From the NCBI RefSeq assembly GCF_003865405.1, contig NZ_RQVQ01000025.1, forward strand, positions 1 to 40,272: a DNA stretch of 40,272 nt. Direction: 5' to 3'. Under the pieces are notes generated by a model. It did no database searches and had not been told where the DNA came from. It was given only the letters and a program-made list of their open reading frames with translations. Position numbers and translations under genes: made by a program. This document shows positions 10,052 through 20,061 of the stretch, piece by piece. The number at the start of each line of letters is the position of its first letter. The stretch's first letter is position 1. The DNA comes from Paenimyroides tangerinum. Its GTDB lineage: Bacteria; Bacteroidota; Bacteroidia; Flavobacteriales; Flavobacteriaceae.

Positions 10052-11136
10052 AATTACTACTCTTAATTGATAGTCTTGGTTCAGGTGGAGCCCAGCGTCA
10101 AATTGTAACATTAGCAAATATTTTACATAAGAATAATTATGATGTAACAGTGTTGATTTATCATAGAGATCTTTTTTTTAAACCATATCTAGATAAATTA
10201 AATATAAACCTTATAATAATAGAAGAACCTAATTTATTCAAACGCATTTTTAAGATTCGAAAATTTATTAGAAATGGACGTTTTGATTCAGTTATATCTT
10301 TTCTAGAAACACCAGATTTAATTAATAACATATCTAGTATTGGAGGAAAAAGTTGGAAAGTTATAACAAGCGAACGTAGCGGTAATGAAGCCACTTTTAA
10401 CTCTAAAAGAGGTAAGATATTAGGTTTTTTTCAACGCTTTTCAGATGCTATAGTTTGCAATTCGAATAATGCTAGAGATTTGTGGATCAAGTACTATCCA
10501 AAGTATAAAGAAAAGATGCAAGTTATTTACAATCCAGTTTTATTAAATGATATAAATGTGGAGTATATTCCACGATTAAATGGTAGAACGAATTTAATAG
10601 TACCAGCTTCTTATCAGTTTTTGAAAAATCCGATTGGATTAATTGAGGCAGTAAATATGCTACCTTCTGAAGCCCAAAAGAAAATTAGCATAAATTGGTA
10701 TGGTCAAAAAGAAGTGGTTAAAAATGATTTTAAAGCATTTAATGCCGCGAAAAATTTAATAGTAAAGTATAAGTTGGAAGATGTTATTTTTTTAAACGAT
10801 TCAACTACACATATCCATGAATTAATGTTTAAATCTGATGTTGTTGGTTTATTTAGTAGTTTAGAAGGTTTACCAAACGTAATTTGTGAGGCACTATGTT
10901 TGGGAAAACCAATTGTTATGACAAGAGTTTCAGATTATAAAATATTGGTGAATTCTGAAAATGGTTTCTTATGTAATTCTAATGATATTGATTCTATCAA
11001 AAATGTTTTAATTAATATAATTAAATTATCTGATTATGATTTGGGTAAATTTGGTGCTAATTCCTTAGAAAGATCTAAAAACCTTTTTTCTGAACATAAA
11101 TTATATGATAAATGGTTAAAAATAATTCAATCATGA
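10048..11136 (+). CDS. Glycosyltransferase family 4
   Basis: A 362-residue GT-B fold enzyme. The N-terminus [20 protein letters not shown] has the glycine-rich acceptor-side loop of GT4 enzymes. The C-terminal half has [19 protein letters not shown] and the E-x7-E nucleotide-sugar motif around [20 protein letters not shown]. It should add one sugar of the repeat unit to the lipid carrier on the cytoplasmic face. Donor and linkage are not readable. Start and stop are each 4-bp coupled to the neighbouring genes. Confidence 0.88.
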   Translation: MKLLLLIDSLGSGGAQRQIVTLANILHKNNYDVTVLIYHRDLFFKPYLDKLNINLIIIEEPNLFKRIFKIRKFIRNGRFDSVISFLETPDLINNISSIGGKSWKVITSERSGNEATFNSKRGKILGFFQRFSDAIVCNSNNARDLWIKYYPKYKEKMQVIYNPVLLNDINVEYIPRLNGRTNLIVPASYQFLKNPIGLIEAVNMLPSEAQKKISINWYGQKEVVKNDFKAFNAAKNLIVKYKLEDVIFLNDSTTHIHELMFKSDVVGLFSSLEGLPNVICEALCLGKPIVMTRVSDYKILVNSENGFLCNSNDIDSIKNVLINIIKLSDYDLGKFGANSLERSKNLFSEHKLYDKWLKIIQS

Positions 11137-11741
11137 AAAAAAAATTAAAAAACAACACTTTTTTAAGAGGCTTGTACTTTTTTTATAATACATATTTTTC
11201 TTTAGATAAAAAAAGTTTTGGACATTTTGGTAAGAATATAACTATTAATCCACCTTTTTTTTTAAGTAAGAAAGAAAATATTTTCTTATATGATAATATT
11301 GGAATAGGACCAAATTGTTTTATTTCTGCACACAATGAAAAATTAATAATCAAAAGTAATTGTGCAATTGCAGAGGGTTTAACTATACATACCGGTAATC
11401 ATGCAAATGTTGTTGGTAAAAGTGTTACTGATATTAATGAAGATAATAAACCTAAAGGTTATGATAAGCAAGTTATAATTGAAGAAGATGTTTGGATAGG
11501 TGCAAATGTTACGATTCTTGCAGGTGTAATTGTAGGTCGTGGTAGTATTGTAGCTGCAGGTTCGGTTTTAATAAAAGATGTACCACCTTATTGTATTGTG
11601 GGTGGAGTACCTGCAAAAGTTTTAAAATTTCGATTTGAAAGTTTGGAAGATATTTTTGAACATGAATCTATTTTATACAATAAGACTCAAAAATTAGATA
11701 ATGAACTGTTAATAAATAATTGGAATAAGTATGAAAAATAA
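11133..11741 (+). CDS. Hexapeptide-repeat acyltransferase (WbbJ-like)
   Basis: A 202-residue left-handed beta-helix acyltransferase. Hexapeptide repeats cover about 55-90 and 125-165 ([20 protein letters not shown]), with HTGNHAN supplying the likely catalytic histidine and [14 protein letters not shown] closing the CoA site. It probably O-acetylates a sugar. An ATG at 11112 is also in frame, but ATG 11133 makes a 4-bp ATGA overlap like the preceding gene pair, and the first seven residues from 11112 have no family match, so 11133 is preferred. The gene overlaps the next one by 11 bp. It differs clearly in sequence from the acyltransferase at 6000. Confidence 0.84.
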   Translation: MKKKLKNNTFLRGLYFFYNTYFSLDKKSFGHFGKNITINPPFFLSKKENIFLYDNIGIGPNCFISAHNEKLIIKSNCAIAEGLTIHTGNHANVVGKSVTDINEDNKPKGYDKQVIIEEDVWIGANVTILAGVIVGRGSIVAAGSVLIKDVPPYCIVGGVPAKVLKFRFESLEDIFEHESILYNKTQKLDNELLINNWNKYEK

Positions 11742-12858
11742 TAAAACAAAAGTTTTACTTTTTTCACCTTTAAGAGGTAAGATTGGAGGTATAACTAGAT
11801 GGACAGATAATATTATGACTTATTATAATAAAATCTCTCCTTTAGATATAGAGTTATTTCAATATTATCCTTTTGTAAAAGATAAACAAGGTTTTTTCTT
11901 ATTCAATAGATTGTATCGTGGTTTTTTCTATTATGTTCCTAGTATCTTTGTACTTTTTAAATTGTTGAAAAAAGAGCAAATACAGGTATTACATTTTTGT
12001 TCAAGTGGTAGCTTTGGTTTATTTCGTGATTATATTTTTTTAAAGATGGCAAAATTTTTAAAAGTTAAATCAGTTATACATTTTCACTTTGGTAGAATAC
12101 CTGATTTACAATGTAAAAATAATTGGGAATATAAGTTGATTTGTATTATAATTAAAAATGTTGATTTAGTTGTTGTTATTGATGATTTAACTTTAACAAC
12201 ATTAAAAGATTTTGGCTTCAAAAATATTGTACTTATACCAAATCCAGTAAGTCCAAGAATTAAAGAGATTATTGAATCAAACCCTAACATAAAAAGAAAT
12301 GATAATATAATTTTATTTGCTGGACATCATCTGCCTTCAAAAGGTATTTTTGAATTAATTTCCGCTTGTAAAGAACTAAAAAATATTAAATTAAGAATGA
12401 TTGGATATTTTTCTGATGAGATATTGCAAGAAATTTTTGATAAAGCAGGTAATGAAAATGAATCGTGGTTAGAAATAGTAGGTGAAGTTAACTTTGATGA
12501 AATAATTAAAGAAATGTTAGCATGTGGTATATTTATTTTACCATCTCATACAGAAGCTTTTCCAAACGTTATTATTGAAAGTATGGCAACTAAATGCCCA
12601 ATAATTTCTACTAATGTGGGGGCTATACCTCAAATGTTGAATGTTAATGATGTTTCTAATTTATGTGGTCTAGTTGTTCAACCAAAAAACGAAATTGAAT
12701 TAAAAGAAGCTATTATAAAATTACTTGATAATAAAGATTTATCTGATAACATTTCTTCAAATGCTGAAACACGGGTAAACTCTTTGTATTCAATACAGGT
12801 TGTTTGGAATAAATTAGAACAGATTTGGAATGTTAAAAGTGATGATTTTATTAAATAA
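11731..12858 (+). CDS. Glycosyltransferase family 4
   Basis: A 375-residue GT-B enzyme. The N-terminal half has [19 protein letters not shown] and a conserved HFHFG segment. The C-terminal half has [18 protein letters not shown] and the E-x7-E motif in [14 protein letters not shown], followed by [12 protein letters not shown]. This is the second GT4 of the cluster and should add another sugar to the lipid-linked unit. The gene starts within the last 11 bp of the acyltransferase gene. It closes the AT-rich core block; the next gene is 49 bp on and less AT-rich. Confidence 0.88.
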   Translation: MKNNKTKVLLFSPLRGKIGGITRWTDNIMTYYNKISPLDIELFQYYPFVKDKQGFFLFNRLYRGFFYYVPSIFVLFKLLKKEQIQVLHFCSSGSFGLFRDYIFLKMAKFLKVKSVIHFHFGRIPDLQCKNNWEYKLICIIIKNVDLVVVIDDLTLTTLKDFGFKNIVLIPNPVSPRIKEIIESNPNIKRNDNIILFAGHHLPSKGIFELISACKELKNIKLRMIGYFSDEILQEIFDKAGNENESWLEIVGEVNFDEIIKEMLACGIFILPSHTEAFPNVIIESMATKCPIISTNVGAIPQMLNVNDVSNLCGLVVQPKNEIELKEAIIKLLDNKDLSDNISSNAETRVNSLYSIQVVWNKLEQIWNVKSDDFIK

Positions 12859-12907
12859 TTTGAATTTGTTTTTTTAATCTTATAAATTAAAACCAAAAAA
12901 TAACTAT

Positions 12908-13249
12908 ATGGAACACGATATCAGACCTTGGGGTGAATATTGGGTATTAGAAGATGCTCCATCCCATAAAGTAAAACGCATTCAAGTTAATCCTGGAGGG
13001 CGCTTATCCTTACAATACCATTTCAAACGTTCAGAAGTTTGGACGATTGTTTCTGGTGTTGGAACCATTACTATTAACGATCAAATTAAAGAGTATACAC
13101 CTGGACAAGTAGCAGAAATACCACAAGGGGCACACCACAGAATTGAAAATAAAACCAGCGAACCCGTAATTTTTATCGAGGTACAATACGGTACCTATTT
13201 TGGTGAAGATGATATTGTTCGTATTCAAGACGATTACAACAGAGCATGA
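12908..13249 (+). CDS. Stand-alone cupin phosphomannose isomerase domain (type II)
   Basis: A 113-residue single cupin. RPWGEYWVLED at 6-16 and the metal-binding pattern QYHFKRSEVWTIVSGVGTI match the C-terminal mannose-6-phosphate isomerase domain of bifunctional ManC/AlgA proteins. PQGAHHRIEN supplies the second histidine cluster. It would turn fructose 6-phosphate into mannose 6-phosphate. It overlaps the next gene, a GDP-mannose pyrophosphorylase lacking this domain, by 4 bp, so the two activities usually fused in one protein are encoded here as separate, coupled genes in reverse order. A 3,5-epimerase-type cupin is a weaker alternative. Confidence 0.82.
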   Translation: MEHDIRPWGEYWVLEDAPSHKVKRIQVNPGGRLSLQYHFKRSEVWTIVSGVGTITINDQIKEYTPGQVAEIPQGAHHRIENKTSEPVIFIEVQYGTYFGEDDIVRIQDDYNRA

Positions 13250-14238
13250 AAATAGTAAATGTAATATTATCAGGTGGTGTTGGTAGCCGATTATGGCCTC
13301 TTTCTAGAAAGAGTAATCCAAAACAATTTTTAAAATTATTTGCGGGAAAATCTTTGTTTGAATTAACAGCCGAACGTAATGCGTCATTAGTAGATGAAAT
13401 TATGGTGGTAGGTAATGCAGAACATATTGACTGGAGTAAAGAGTTACTTAATAGTTTAGATTTACCTAAAGCGTATGTAGTGGAATCACAACCTCGTAAT
13501 ACCGCTGCAGCTATAGCTTTCGCTGCTTTAGCTTTAGACCCAGAGGATGTGATGATTGTGACACCATCAGATCATTTAATCGAAAATAAAGACGAATACG
13601 ATGCAGCCATTGCCAAAGCTATTGAATTAGCAAAGAAAGATTTTGTAGTAACTTTTGGGGTGGTACCTACCAAACCAGAAACAGGGTATGGTTATATCGA
13701 ATACAGTAAAGAGGATGTAATTTCTTTCCGTGAAAAACCAAATCAAGAAACAGCACAAGATTTTATAGATAAAGGCAACTTTCTATGGAATTCTGGTATG
13801 TTTTGTTTCAAAGCAGGGGTGTTGTTAGATGAATTAAAAGCCTATCAACCAAATGTATATGCTACGTCCTTTGAAGCATGGTCACATGCTAAAGACGGAG
13901 AGTTAGATAATGAACTTTCTGCTTCTATACCATCCATTTCTATTGATTATGCCGTAATGGAACGTTCGAATAAAATAAAAGTAGTTCCGGCACGTTTTCG
14001 TTGGAACGATTTGGGCTCTTTTGAATCGTTATATGATTATTTAAAGGCCGATGGACATCCAGTAGATAAACAAGGCAATATGGTGATTGGAAGTTCCGTT
14101 TTTTCTGCTTTCGTGGGCTTGTCTAATACCATCGTAGTGGTAACTACTGATGCATTATTGATGTTACAAAAAGAGCATGCACAAGACGTGAAAAAAGTAT
14201 ACAATCAATTAGAAAAATATAAATCAGTTTTAAGATAA
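13246..14238 (+). CDS. manC: Mannose-1-phosphate guanylyltransferase (ManC, single domain)
   Basis: Makes GDP-mannose from GTP and mannose 1-phosphate. The 330-residue protein starts MKIVNVILSGGVGSRLWPLS, with GGVGSRLWP at 10-18 as the pyrophosphorylase signature and NPKQFLKLF following. VTPSDHLI, ETGYGYIEYS, SFREKPN and NFLWNSGMFCF are in the expected order. Bifunctional family members are about 470 residues; the missing C-terminal isomerase domain is supplied by the preceding cupin gene. It feeds gmd and fcl just downstream. No phosphomannomutase is present in the window. Confidence 0.94.
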   Translation: MKIVNVILSGGVGSRLWPLSRKSNPKQFLKLFAGKSLFELTAERNASLVDEIMVVGNAEHIDWSKELLNSLDLPKAYVVESQPRNTAAAIAFAALALDPEDVMIVTPSDHLIENKDEYDAAIAKAIELAKKDFVVTFGVVPTKPETGYGYIEYSKEDVISFREKPNQETAQDFIDKGNFLWNSGMFCFKAGVLLDELKAYQPNVYATSFEAWSHAKDGELDNELSASIPSISIDYAVMERSNKIKVVPARFRWNDLGSFESLYDYLKADGHPVDKQGNMVIGSSVFSAFVGLSNTIVVVTTDALLMLQKEHAQDVKKVYNQLEKYKSVLR

Positions 14239-14242
14239 TAAA

Positions 14243-15196
14243 ATGAGCAATAAAGAAGCTAAAATTTATATTGCAGGACATAACGGAATGGTAGGTTCTG
14301 CTATTTGGAGACAATTAGAGGCTCAAGGCTATACCAGTTTAATAGGTAAATCGAGTAAAGAACTAGATTTAAGAGATCAGTATGCAGTAAATGCTTTTTT
14401 TGATACAGTAAAACCAGCAATTGTCATTGATGCAGCTGCGCGTGTAGGAGGTATTTTAGCAAATAACACCTATCCGTATCAGTTTTTAATGGAAAATATG
14501 CAGATTCAGAATAATTTAATCCAAGCTGCATTAAAAATAGAAGTGGATAAATTTATTTTCTTAGGGTCGTCTTGTATTTATCCAAAATTAGCACCACAAC
14601 CGTTAAAGGAAGAGTATTTATTAACAGGTAGTTTAGAGCCTACGAATGATGCTTATGCTTTAGCTAAAATTACGGGTATTAAAGCTTGTGAAGCAATCCG
14701 TAAACAATTTGGTAAGGATTACGTAAGTTTAATGCCAACCAATTTATACGGTACACATGACAATTTTGATTTGGCTACCTCTCATGTGTTACCTGCTATG
14801 ATTCGTAAGTTTCACGATGCAAAATTAAATAATCACGCTACAGTTACGTTATGGGGTTCTGGTACGCCTTTACGTGAGTTTTTATTTGTAGATGATATGG
14901 CAGCGTCAGTGATCTTTGCCTTAGAAAATATATTGCCAGAACATTTATACAATGTAGGAACAGGTTCTGATTTAACGATTAAAGAATTAGCAGAAACCAT
15001 TCAAAAAATAGTAGGTCATGAAGGAACAATTGAATGGGATGCAAGCAAACCAGATGGTACTCCTCGTAAGTTAATGGATATTTCTAAGATGCACGAATTA
15101 GGATGGAAACATCAGGTTGAATTAGAAGAAGGAATCGCTCGTACTTACCAATGGTTTTTACTAAACCAAGACAACTTTAAAGAAGTAAAAATATAA
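14243..15196 (+). CDS. fcl: GDP-L-fucose synthase
   Basis: Epimerase-reductase of the SDR family that converts GDP-4-keto-6-deoxy-mannose to GDP-L-fucose with NADPH. The 317-residue protein has the cofactor loop AGHNGMVGSA at 11-20, FLGSSCIYP at 107-113, and the catalytic pair Y138/K142 in DAYALAKITG. PTNLYGTHDNFDL and FLFVDDMA follow, all typical of the family, and the length is normal. It starts 4 bp after manC and ends 15 bp before gmd, so manC-fcl-gmd form one unit that supplies L-fucose, or a fucose derivative, to the polysaccharide. Confidence 0.94.
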   Translation: MSNKEAKIYIAGHNGMVGSAIWRQLEAQGYTSLIGKSSKELDLRDQYAVNAFFDTVKPAIVIDAAARVGGILANNTYPYQFLMENMQIQNNLIQAALKIEVDKFIFLGSSCIYPKLAPQPLKEEYLLTGSLEPTNDAYALAKITGIKACEAIRKQFGKDYVSLMPTNLYGTHDNFDLATSHVLPAMIRKFHDAKLNNHATVTLWGSGTPLREFLFVDDMAASVIFALENILPEHLYNVGTGSDLTIKELAETIQKIVGHEGTIEWDASKPDGTPRKLMDISKMHELGWKHQVELEEGIARTYQWFLLNQDNFKEVKI

Positions 15197-15211
15197 ACCA
15201 AACTCACAACA

Positions 15212-16324
15212 ATGAAAACAGCATTAATTACAGGAATTACAGGACAAGACGGTTCGTATTTAGCTGAATTATTATTAGAAAAAGGATACGTGGTACACGG
15301 GGTGAAACGTCGTGCATCTTCATTTAATACCCAACGTATCGATCATTTATACGTAGATCAACATGAAAATAACGTACGTTTTAAATTACATTACGGTGAT
15401 TTAACAGATTCAATGAATATAATTCGTATCATTCAAGAAGTACAACCAGACGAAATTTACAATCTAGGTGCGATGTCGCACGTAAAAGTTTCGTTTGATT
15501 CACCTGAATATGTTGCCAATGTTGATGGAATGGGAACTTTACGTATTTTAGAAGCGGTTCGTATTTTAGGATTAGAAAAGAAAACACGTATTTATCAAGC
15601 TTCTACTTCTGAATTATATGGAGGTATGGAAGAAAATAAAAACGAAAGAGGTTTTTACGACGAAAACTCACCATTTTACCCACGTTCTCCTTACGGAGTA
15701 GCTAAAATTTACGGATTTTGGATTACGAAAAACTACCGCGAAGCCTATGATATGTTTGCATGTAACGGGGTGTTATTTAATCATGAATCACCTCGTCGTG
15801 GAGAAACCTTTGTTACTCGTAAAATTACCATGGCGACTGCGGCTATTGCTTTAGCTAAGCAAGAATGTTTATACTTAGGGAATTTAAATGCTTTGCGCGA
15901 TTGGGGGCATGCAAAAGATTATGTAGAAGCGATGTGGCGTATATTACAACAAGATACAGCAGAGGATTATGTTATTGCTACAGGAGTAACAACTTCAGTG
16001 CGCGATTTTGTACGTTTTGCGTTCGAAGAAATCGGAGTTGAATTAGCGTTCGAAGGAGAACAAGAAAACGAAGTAGCTAAAGTGGTTAAATGTAATAATC
16101 CTGCTTATCAATTAGAAATTGGTAAAGTAGTCGTAAAAGTTGATCCTACGTATTACCGACCAACTGAAGTAGATTTATTATTAGGGGATCCTACAAAATC
16201 AAAAACAAAATTAGGTTGGGAACCAAAGTATGATTTACAAGCCCTAGTAAAAGAGATGGTAGCCTCAGATTTAGAATATATGGCGGCTGCTTACAATGCC
16301 AATTGGGAAAATATTGTTGGATAG
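15212..16324 (+). CDS. gmd: GDP-mannose 4,6-dehydratase
   Basis: Makes GDP-4-keto-6-deoxy-mannose, the substrate of the fucose synthase encoded just upstream. The 370-residue protein has [20 protein letters not shown] at 8-26, the active-site strand [10 protein letters not shown] (T132, E134) and Y161/K165 in [24 protein letters not shown] is the conserved mid-protein signature of Gmd. Length is normal. After its stop there are 124 bp of A/T before the next gene, without a strong terminator, although a short ATCTTA/TAAGAT hairpin lies near 16398. Confidence 0.95.
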   Translation: MKTALITGITGQDGSYLAELLLEKGYVVHGVKRRASSFNTQRIDHLYVDQHENNVRFKLHYGDLTDSMNIIRIIQEVQPDEIYNLGAMSHVKVSFDSPEYVANVDGMGTLRILEAVRILGLEKKTRIYQASTSELYGGMEENKNERGFYDENSPFYPRSPYGVAKIYGFWITKNYREAYDMFACNGVLFNHESPRRGETFVTRKITMATAAIALAKQECLYLGNLNALRDWGHAKDYVEAMWRILQQDTAEDYVIATGVTTSVRDFVRFAFEEIGVELAFEGEQENEVAKVVKCNNPAYQLEIGKVVVKVDPTYYRPTEVDLLLGDPTKSKTKLGWEPKYDLQALVKEMVASDLEYMAAAYNANWENIVG

Positions 16325-16448
16325 TAAATAATTTTTAAATTAAAAAAGTTGTGTTTACTACATAAAATTTAACTAAAAATATAATGTTCTAAAATCTTAT
16401 TTTTAAGATATATAAGAATATACTTTTTAATATTTAATTTTCATTTTG

Positions 16449-17660
16449 ATGAAAAAAATACTAATAATATCTGCTGTTTTTCCTCCAGAACCTGTTGTTT
16501 CTGCAAATTTATCATTTGATATAGCTAATGAATTAGGACAGTATAATGATGTAACTGTTATATCACCATATCCGACACGTCCTAAAGACTTTAAATTTCT
16601 TGAATTTAACAAAGAAAATTTTAATTTTAAACATGTTGTTGCTAATTCTTATACATGTGCCGAATCTAAAATTATTGGGAGAATGAAAGAAAGTTATTCA
16701 TTTGGTAAATTTTGTGAATGCTACATAAAGGATAATTATAAAAGCATTGATATTATATATCAAAATTCATGGCCATTACTTAGTCAATTTTTAATATTTA
16801 AGAGTTCAAAGAAATATAATATCCCTTTGATTACACACGTGATGGATATATATCCTGAATCTTTGATTGAAAAAATACCACTATTAAAAAAGGTATTGTA
16901 TAATTTATTGTTACCAATTGATAAAAAAGTACTTGATTATAGTACTATAAACATTTGTATTTCTGAAAATATGAAAGATTATCTTTCAAAATCTAGAAAA
17001 ATATCAAAAGATAAATTTATTATTGTAAATAATTGGCAAGATGAATCTGAATTTATAAAATTTAGAGACTTAAAAACTGATATTAGTAATAAAAAAGAAC
17101 CTTTTACTTTTATGTATCTTGGAAATAATGGTCCAGTTGCTGGTGTGGAGTTAATTATTGAATCCTTTGTATATTCTAATATTAAGAATTCAAGATTAAT
17201 TATAGCTGGTTCTGGTTCAAGAACAATTGCTTGTAAAGATTTAGTGTCTAAATTAAATGCTAATAATGTTTTTTTTGTAGACGTACCTAGAGGTAAAGTT
17301 CCTGAAATTCAATCTTTAGCTGATGTAATGGTACTCCCAGTTAAAAAAGGAGCGTCATTTACTTCTATACCTTCAAAGTTGCCTGCTTATATGTTTTCTG
17401 AGAAACCTATTATTGGTTGTCTTGACCATAATAGTGATACAGCAAATGCAATTCTATCTGCAAATGCTGGTTGGGTTGTCGAACCTGAAAATATAAATAA
17501 GTTAAGTGAAATAATGATTTTGGTTGCTAAAACAAATAGTGAAAAGTTAAAATTAAAAGGGCATAATGGTTTTATATATTCTTTAAATAATTTTTCTAAA
17601 AATGAAAATTTAAAGAAAATAACTAATATATTATTAAAATCTATCAATAATGAAGGTTAG
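16449..17660 (+). CDS. Glycosyltransferase family 4, WbuB-like
   Basis: A 403-residue GT-B enzyme. The N-terminus ILIISAVFPPEPVVSANLSF is like WbuB-type GT4 enzymes. The C-terminal half has FMYLGNNGPVAGVELIIESF, SLADVMVLPVKKGASFTSIP and the closing SKLPAYMFSEKPIIG. WbuB itself is tied to transfer of an amino-dideoxy sugar such as FucNAc in E. coli; whether that applies here is not readable. A TTG at 16446 is directly in front, but ATG 16449 is the natural start. The gene overlaps the following GNAT gene by 11 bp. Base composition returns to the AT-rich type seen in the core block. Confidence 0.86.
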   Translation: MKKILIISAVFPPEPVVSANLSFDIANELGQYNDVTVISPYPTRPKDFKFLEFNKENFNFKHVVANSYTCAESKIIGRMKESYSFGKFCECYIKDNYKSIDIIYQNSWPLLSQFLIFKSSKKYNIPLITHVMDIYPESLIEKIPLLKKVLYNLLLPIDKKVLDYSTINICISENMKDYLSKSRKISKDKFIIVNNWQDESEFIKFRDLKTDISNKKEPFTFMYLGNNGPVAGVELIIESFVYSNIKNSRLIIAGSGSRTIACKDLVSKLNANNVFFVDVPRGKVPEIQSLADVMVLPVKKGASFTSIPSKLPAYMFSEKPIIGCLDHNSDTANAILSANAGWVVEPENINKLSEIMILVAKTNSEKLKLKGHNGFIYSLNNFSKNENLKKITNILLKSINNEG

Positions 17661-18231
17661 ATTAGCTAAAGAATCAGATTTAAAAGTTGTTGTAGATATT
17701 CACTTGAAGAGATTTAATGATTTTTTCTTGACTTCTTTGGGGAAATTTTTTCTAATTCAATTTTATAAAGGCTTTTTAAAAGAGCCTGGGATTTTATTGA
17801 TTATTGAAGATAATTTTAAAGTTGTAGGTTTTGCTGCTGGTTCTTTTTCTAATAATGGATTTTTTAAAAAATTACTAGTGAATAATTTAATTGGTTTTGC
17901 TAAAGCTGGAATTATTGTTGCACTTTCAAACCCCTCTGCTCTAATCAGAATCGGTTCAAATGCCAATAAAGCCTCAAGAGAAGATCTAGAATTTTCAGAA
18001 TTATTAAGTATTTGTACTTTACCTAACAAAAAAGGATATGGTAAAATATTATTGAAAGCATTTGAAAATTATGTTTTCTCTAAATCTAAATTACCTATAT
18101 CACTTACTACAGATTTTTGTAATAACGAAAAAACAGTTACGTTTTATAAAGATTGTGGTTATTCAATTTATAAAGTCTTTGATAGTTACAAAGACAGAAA
18201 AATGTATAGATTTTTAAAAAATAATGATTAA
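17650..18231 (+). CDS. GNAT-family N-acetyltransferase, probably acting on an amino sugar
   Basis: A 193-residue GNAT protein. The acetyl-CoA loop is NKKGYGKILLKAFENYVF near 130-147, after the strand ELLSICTLP, and TTDFCNNEKTVTFYKDCGY supplies the C-terminal part of the fold. It sits between a glycosyltransferase and a DegT-type sugar aminotransferase followed by a PglC-like transferase. By analogy with diNAcBac-type pathways it may acetylate the amine made by the aminotransferase (inference). It is not a PglD-type hexapeptide enzyme, so the acetylation step would use a different fold. Confidence 0.8.
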   Translation: MKVRLAKESDLKVVVDIHLKRFNDFFLTSLGKFFLIQFYKGFLKEPGILLIIEDNFKVVGFAAGSFSNNGFFKKLLVNNLIGFAKAGIIVALSNPSALIRIGSNANKASREDLEFSELLSICTLPNKKGYGKILLKAFENYVFSKSKLPISLTTDFCNNEKTVTFYKDCGYSIYKVFDSYKDRKMYRFLKNND

Positions 18232-18243
18232 CAAAAAAACACT

Positions 18244-19458
18244 ATGAACATACCGTTTTCTCCGCCTTATATCAACGACGATATTATTAATGAAGTTGTT
18301 GACTCATTACGTTCTGGTTGGATTACTACAGGTCCTAAAGTTAAGGCTTTAGAAGCTGAAATAAAAAATTACAGTGGCGCACAAGAAGTTTTGTGCGTAA
18401 ATTCTTGGACTTCTGGTGCAATTATGATGTTGCGTTGGTTAGGTTTAAAAGAAGGAGACGAAGTTATTGTACCTGCTTATACGTATAGTGCTACTGCTTT
18501 AGCAGTTTATCATGCTGGTGGTACACCGGTTATGGTAGATACAACGGAAGATTTTAATATCTCTGTTAAAGGCATTAAAAAAGCAATTACTTCAAGAACA
18601 AAAGCTATTTTACCTGTTGATATTGCTGGTTTTCCTTGTGATTACGACGAAATTATGAATTTGGTTAAATCTAAAGAAATATTAGATTTGTTTCAACCAA
18701 CTTCTGAGATTCAAGCTAAATTAGGTAGAATTTTAGTGATGAATGATGCCGCTCATTCTTTAGGTGCTACTTACGCTAATGGTATTAAAACTGGTAGTGA
18801 AACAGACGTTGCCGTATTCTCATTACATGCTGTTAAAAATGTGACTACAGCAGAAGGTGGTGCTATTTGTTTAAATTTACCAGAACCTTTTGATAACGAA
18901 GTATTGTACACTGAATTAAGACAAATGAGCTTAAATTGCCAGACAAAAGATGCTTTTTCTAAAAGTAAAGCTGGTGGTTGGCGTTACGATATTACAGGTT
19001 TTGGGATGAAAATTAACATGGCTGACATTAATGCAGCTATGGGATTAGCTCAAATGAGAATTTATCCGCAATTATTAAATGAACGTAAACGTGTGTTTAA
19101 TGCTTATGACGATGCTTTAAACGAAGAACCATGGGCGATTGTTCCTCCAGCTTTTGTAAATGGTAAAGAAAGTTCGTATCATTTATATGCTTTACGTATT
19201 AAAGATATTAGTGAAGAACAAAGAGATTTGATTATTGATGAAATTGCAAAAACGGGTGTAGCTGTTAATGTACATTTTATTCCCATGCCGATGTTGACTT
19301 TCTTTAAAGAAAAAGGATTCAAAATTGAAGATTACCCTCAAGCTTATAACAATTATAAGTGTGAAATTTCGTTACCAATTTATCCTCAATTAACTCAAGA
19401 ACAAATCGATTATATTATTAACGCAGTAAAATCTGCATATAAAACCGTTATTGGTTAA
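18244..19458 (+). CDS. DegT/DnrJ/EryC1/StrS-family sugar aminotransferase
   Basis: PLP enzyme of 404 residues that transfers an amine to a keto group of a nucleotide sugar. WITTGPKVKALE near 26-37 is the family's N-terminal signature, NSWTSGAIMML is the cofactor phosphate region, PAYTYSATALAV and DIAGFPCDYDEI follow, and the Schiff-base lysine is K198 in FSLHAVKNVTTAEGG. The YSATA and HAVKN variants are of the type used on UDP-4-keto-6-deoxy-HexNAc. With the GNAT before it and the phosphoglycosyl transferase after it, it probably builds the first, amino-dideoxy sugar of the repeat. No 4,6-dehydratase (PglF/CapD type) is in the window, so the keto sugar must come from elsewhere. Confidence 0.9.
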   Translation: MNIPFSPPYINDDIINEVVDSLRSGWITTGPKVKALEAEIKNYSGAQEVLCVNSWTSGAIMMLRWLGLKEGDEVIVPAYTYSATALAVYHAGGTPVMVDTTEDFNISVKGIKKAITSRTKAILPVDIAGFPCDYDEIMNLVKSKEILDLFQPTSEIQAKLGRILVMNDAAHSLGATYANGIKTGSETDVAVFSLHAVKNVTTAEGGAICLNLPEPFDNEVLYTELRQMSLNCQTKDAFSKSKAGGWRYDITGFGMKINMADINAAMGLAQMRIYPQLLNERKRVFNAYDDALNEEPWAIVPPAFVNGKESSYHLYALRIKDISEEQRDLIIDEIAKTGVAVNVHFIPMPMLTFFKEKGFKIEDYPQAYNNYKCEISLPIYPQLTQEQIDYIINAVKSAYKTVIG

Positions 19459-19467
19459 TTTAATATA

Positions 19468-20058
19468 ATGAAAAGAATATTTGATATCGTATCAAGTGGT
19501 ATAGGGCTTTTATTTTTGAGCCCTATATTTTTGTTTTTAGCTATTTGGATTAAAATGGATTCAAAAGGACCAGTTTTCTATAAGCAAGTTCGAGTTGGAA
19601 AAAATAATAAAGATTTTAAAATCTTTAAATTTAGATCTATGAGAATGGGAGCGGATAAACTTGGTTTAATTACTGTAGGTGGTAGAGATCCTCGTGTCAC
19701 TAATTCTGGGTATTATATACGTAAATATAAGTTAGACGAACTTCCTCAGTTGATAAATGTATTTATTGGTGATATGAGCGTTGTTGGTCCACGACCAGAG
19801 GTTCGTAAATATGTTGACTTATATACTAAAGATCAACGTAAAGTACTTACTGTAAAACCTGGTATTACTGATATTGCTTCTATAAAATATAGAAATGAAA
19901 ACGAATTGTTAGAAAAAGCTGATGATCCAGATAAAATGTATATTGAAGTAATAATGCCTGATAAATTAAAATATAATTTAGAATATATTGATAAACAATC
20001 CTTTTTCTTTGATCTAAAACTTATATTTTGGACTTTTAAGGAAATTATTTCAAAATAA
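19468..20058 (+). CDS. Initiating phosphoglycosyl transferase (PglC/WcaJ C-terminal type)
   Basis: A 196-residue monotopic phosphoglycosyl transferase (bacterial sugar transferase family). It has one N-terminal hydrophobic re-entrant segment (residues 10-29), then KGPVFYKQVRVGKN, FKIFKFRSMR and the catalytic Asp-Glu pair D90/E91 in KLDELPQL. NVFIGDMSVVGPRPEV and the VKPGITD end follow. The short length without the extra four-helix N-terminal domain matches PglC rather than WcaJ/WbaP. It would load a sugar 1-phosphate onto undecaprenyl phosphate on the cytoplasmic face and so start the repeat unit. It is the last intact gene of the cluster. Confidence 0.93.
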   Translation: MKRIFDIVSSGIGLLFLSPIFLFLAIWIKMDSKGPVFYKQVRVGKNNKDFKIFKFRSMRMGADKLGLITVGGRDPRVTNSGYYIRKYKLDELPQLINVFIGDMSVVGPRPEVRKYVDLYTKDQRKVLTVKPGITDIASIKYRNENELLEKADDPDKMYIEVIMPDKLKYNLEYIDKQSFFFDLKLIFWTFKEIISK

Positions 20059-20061
20059 TGA

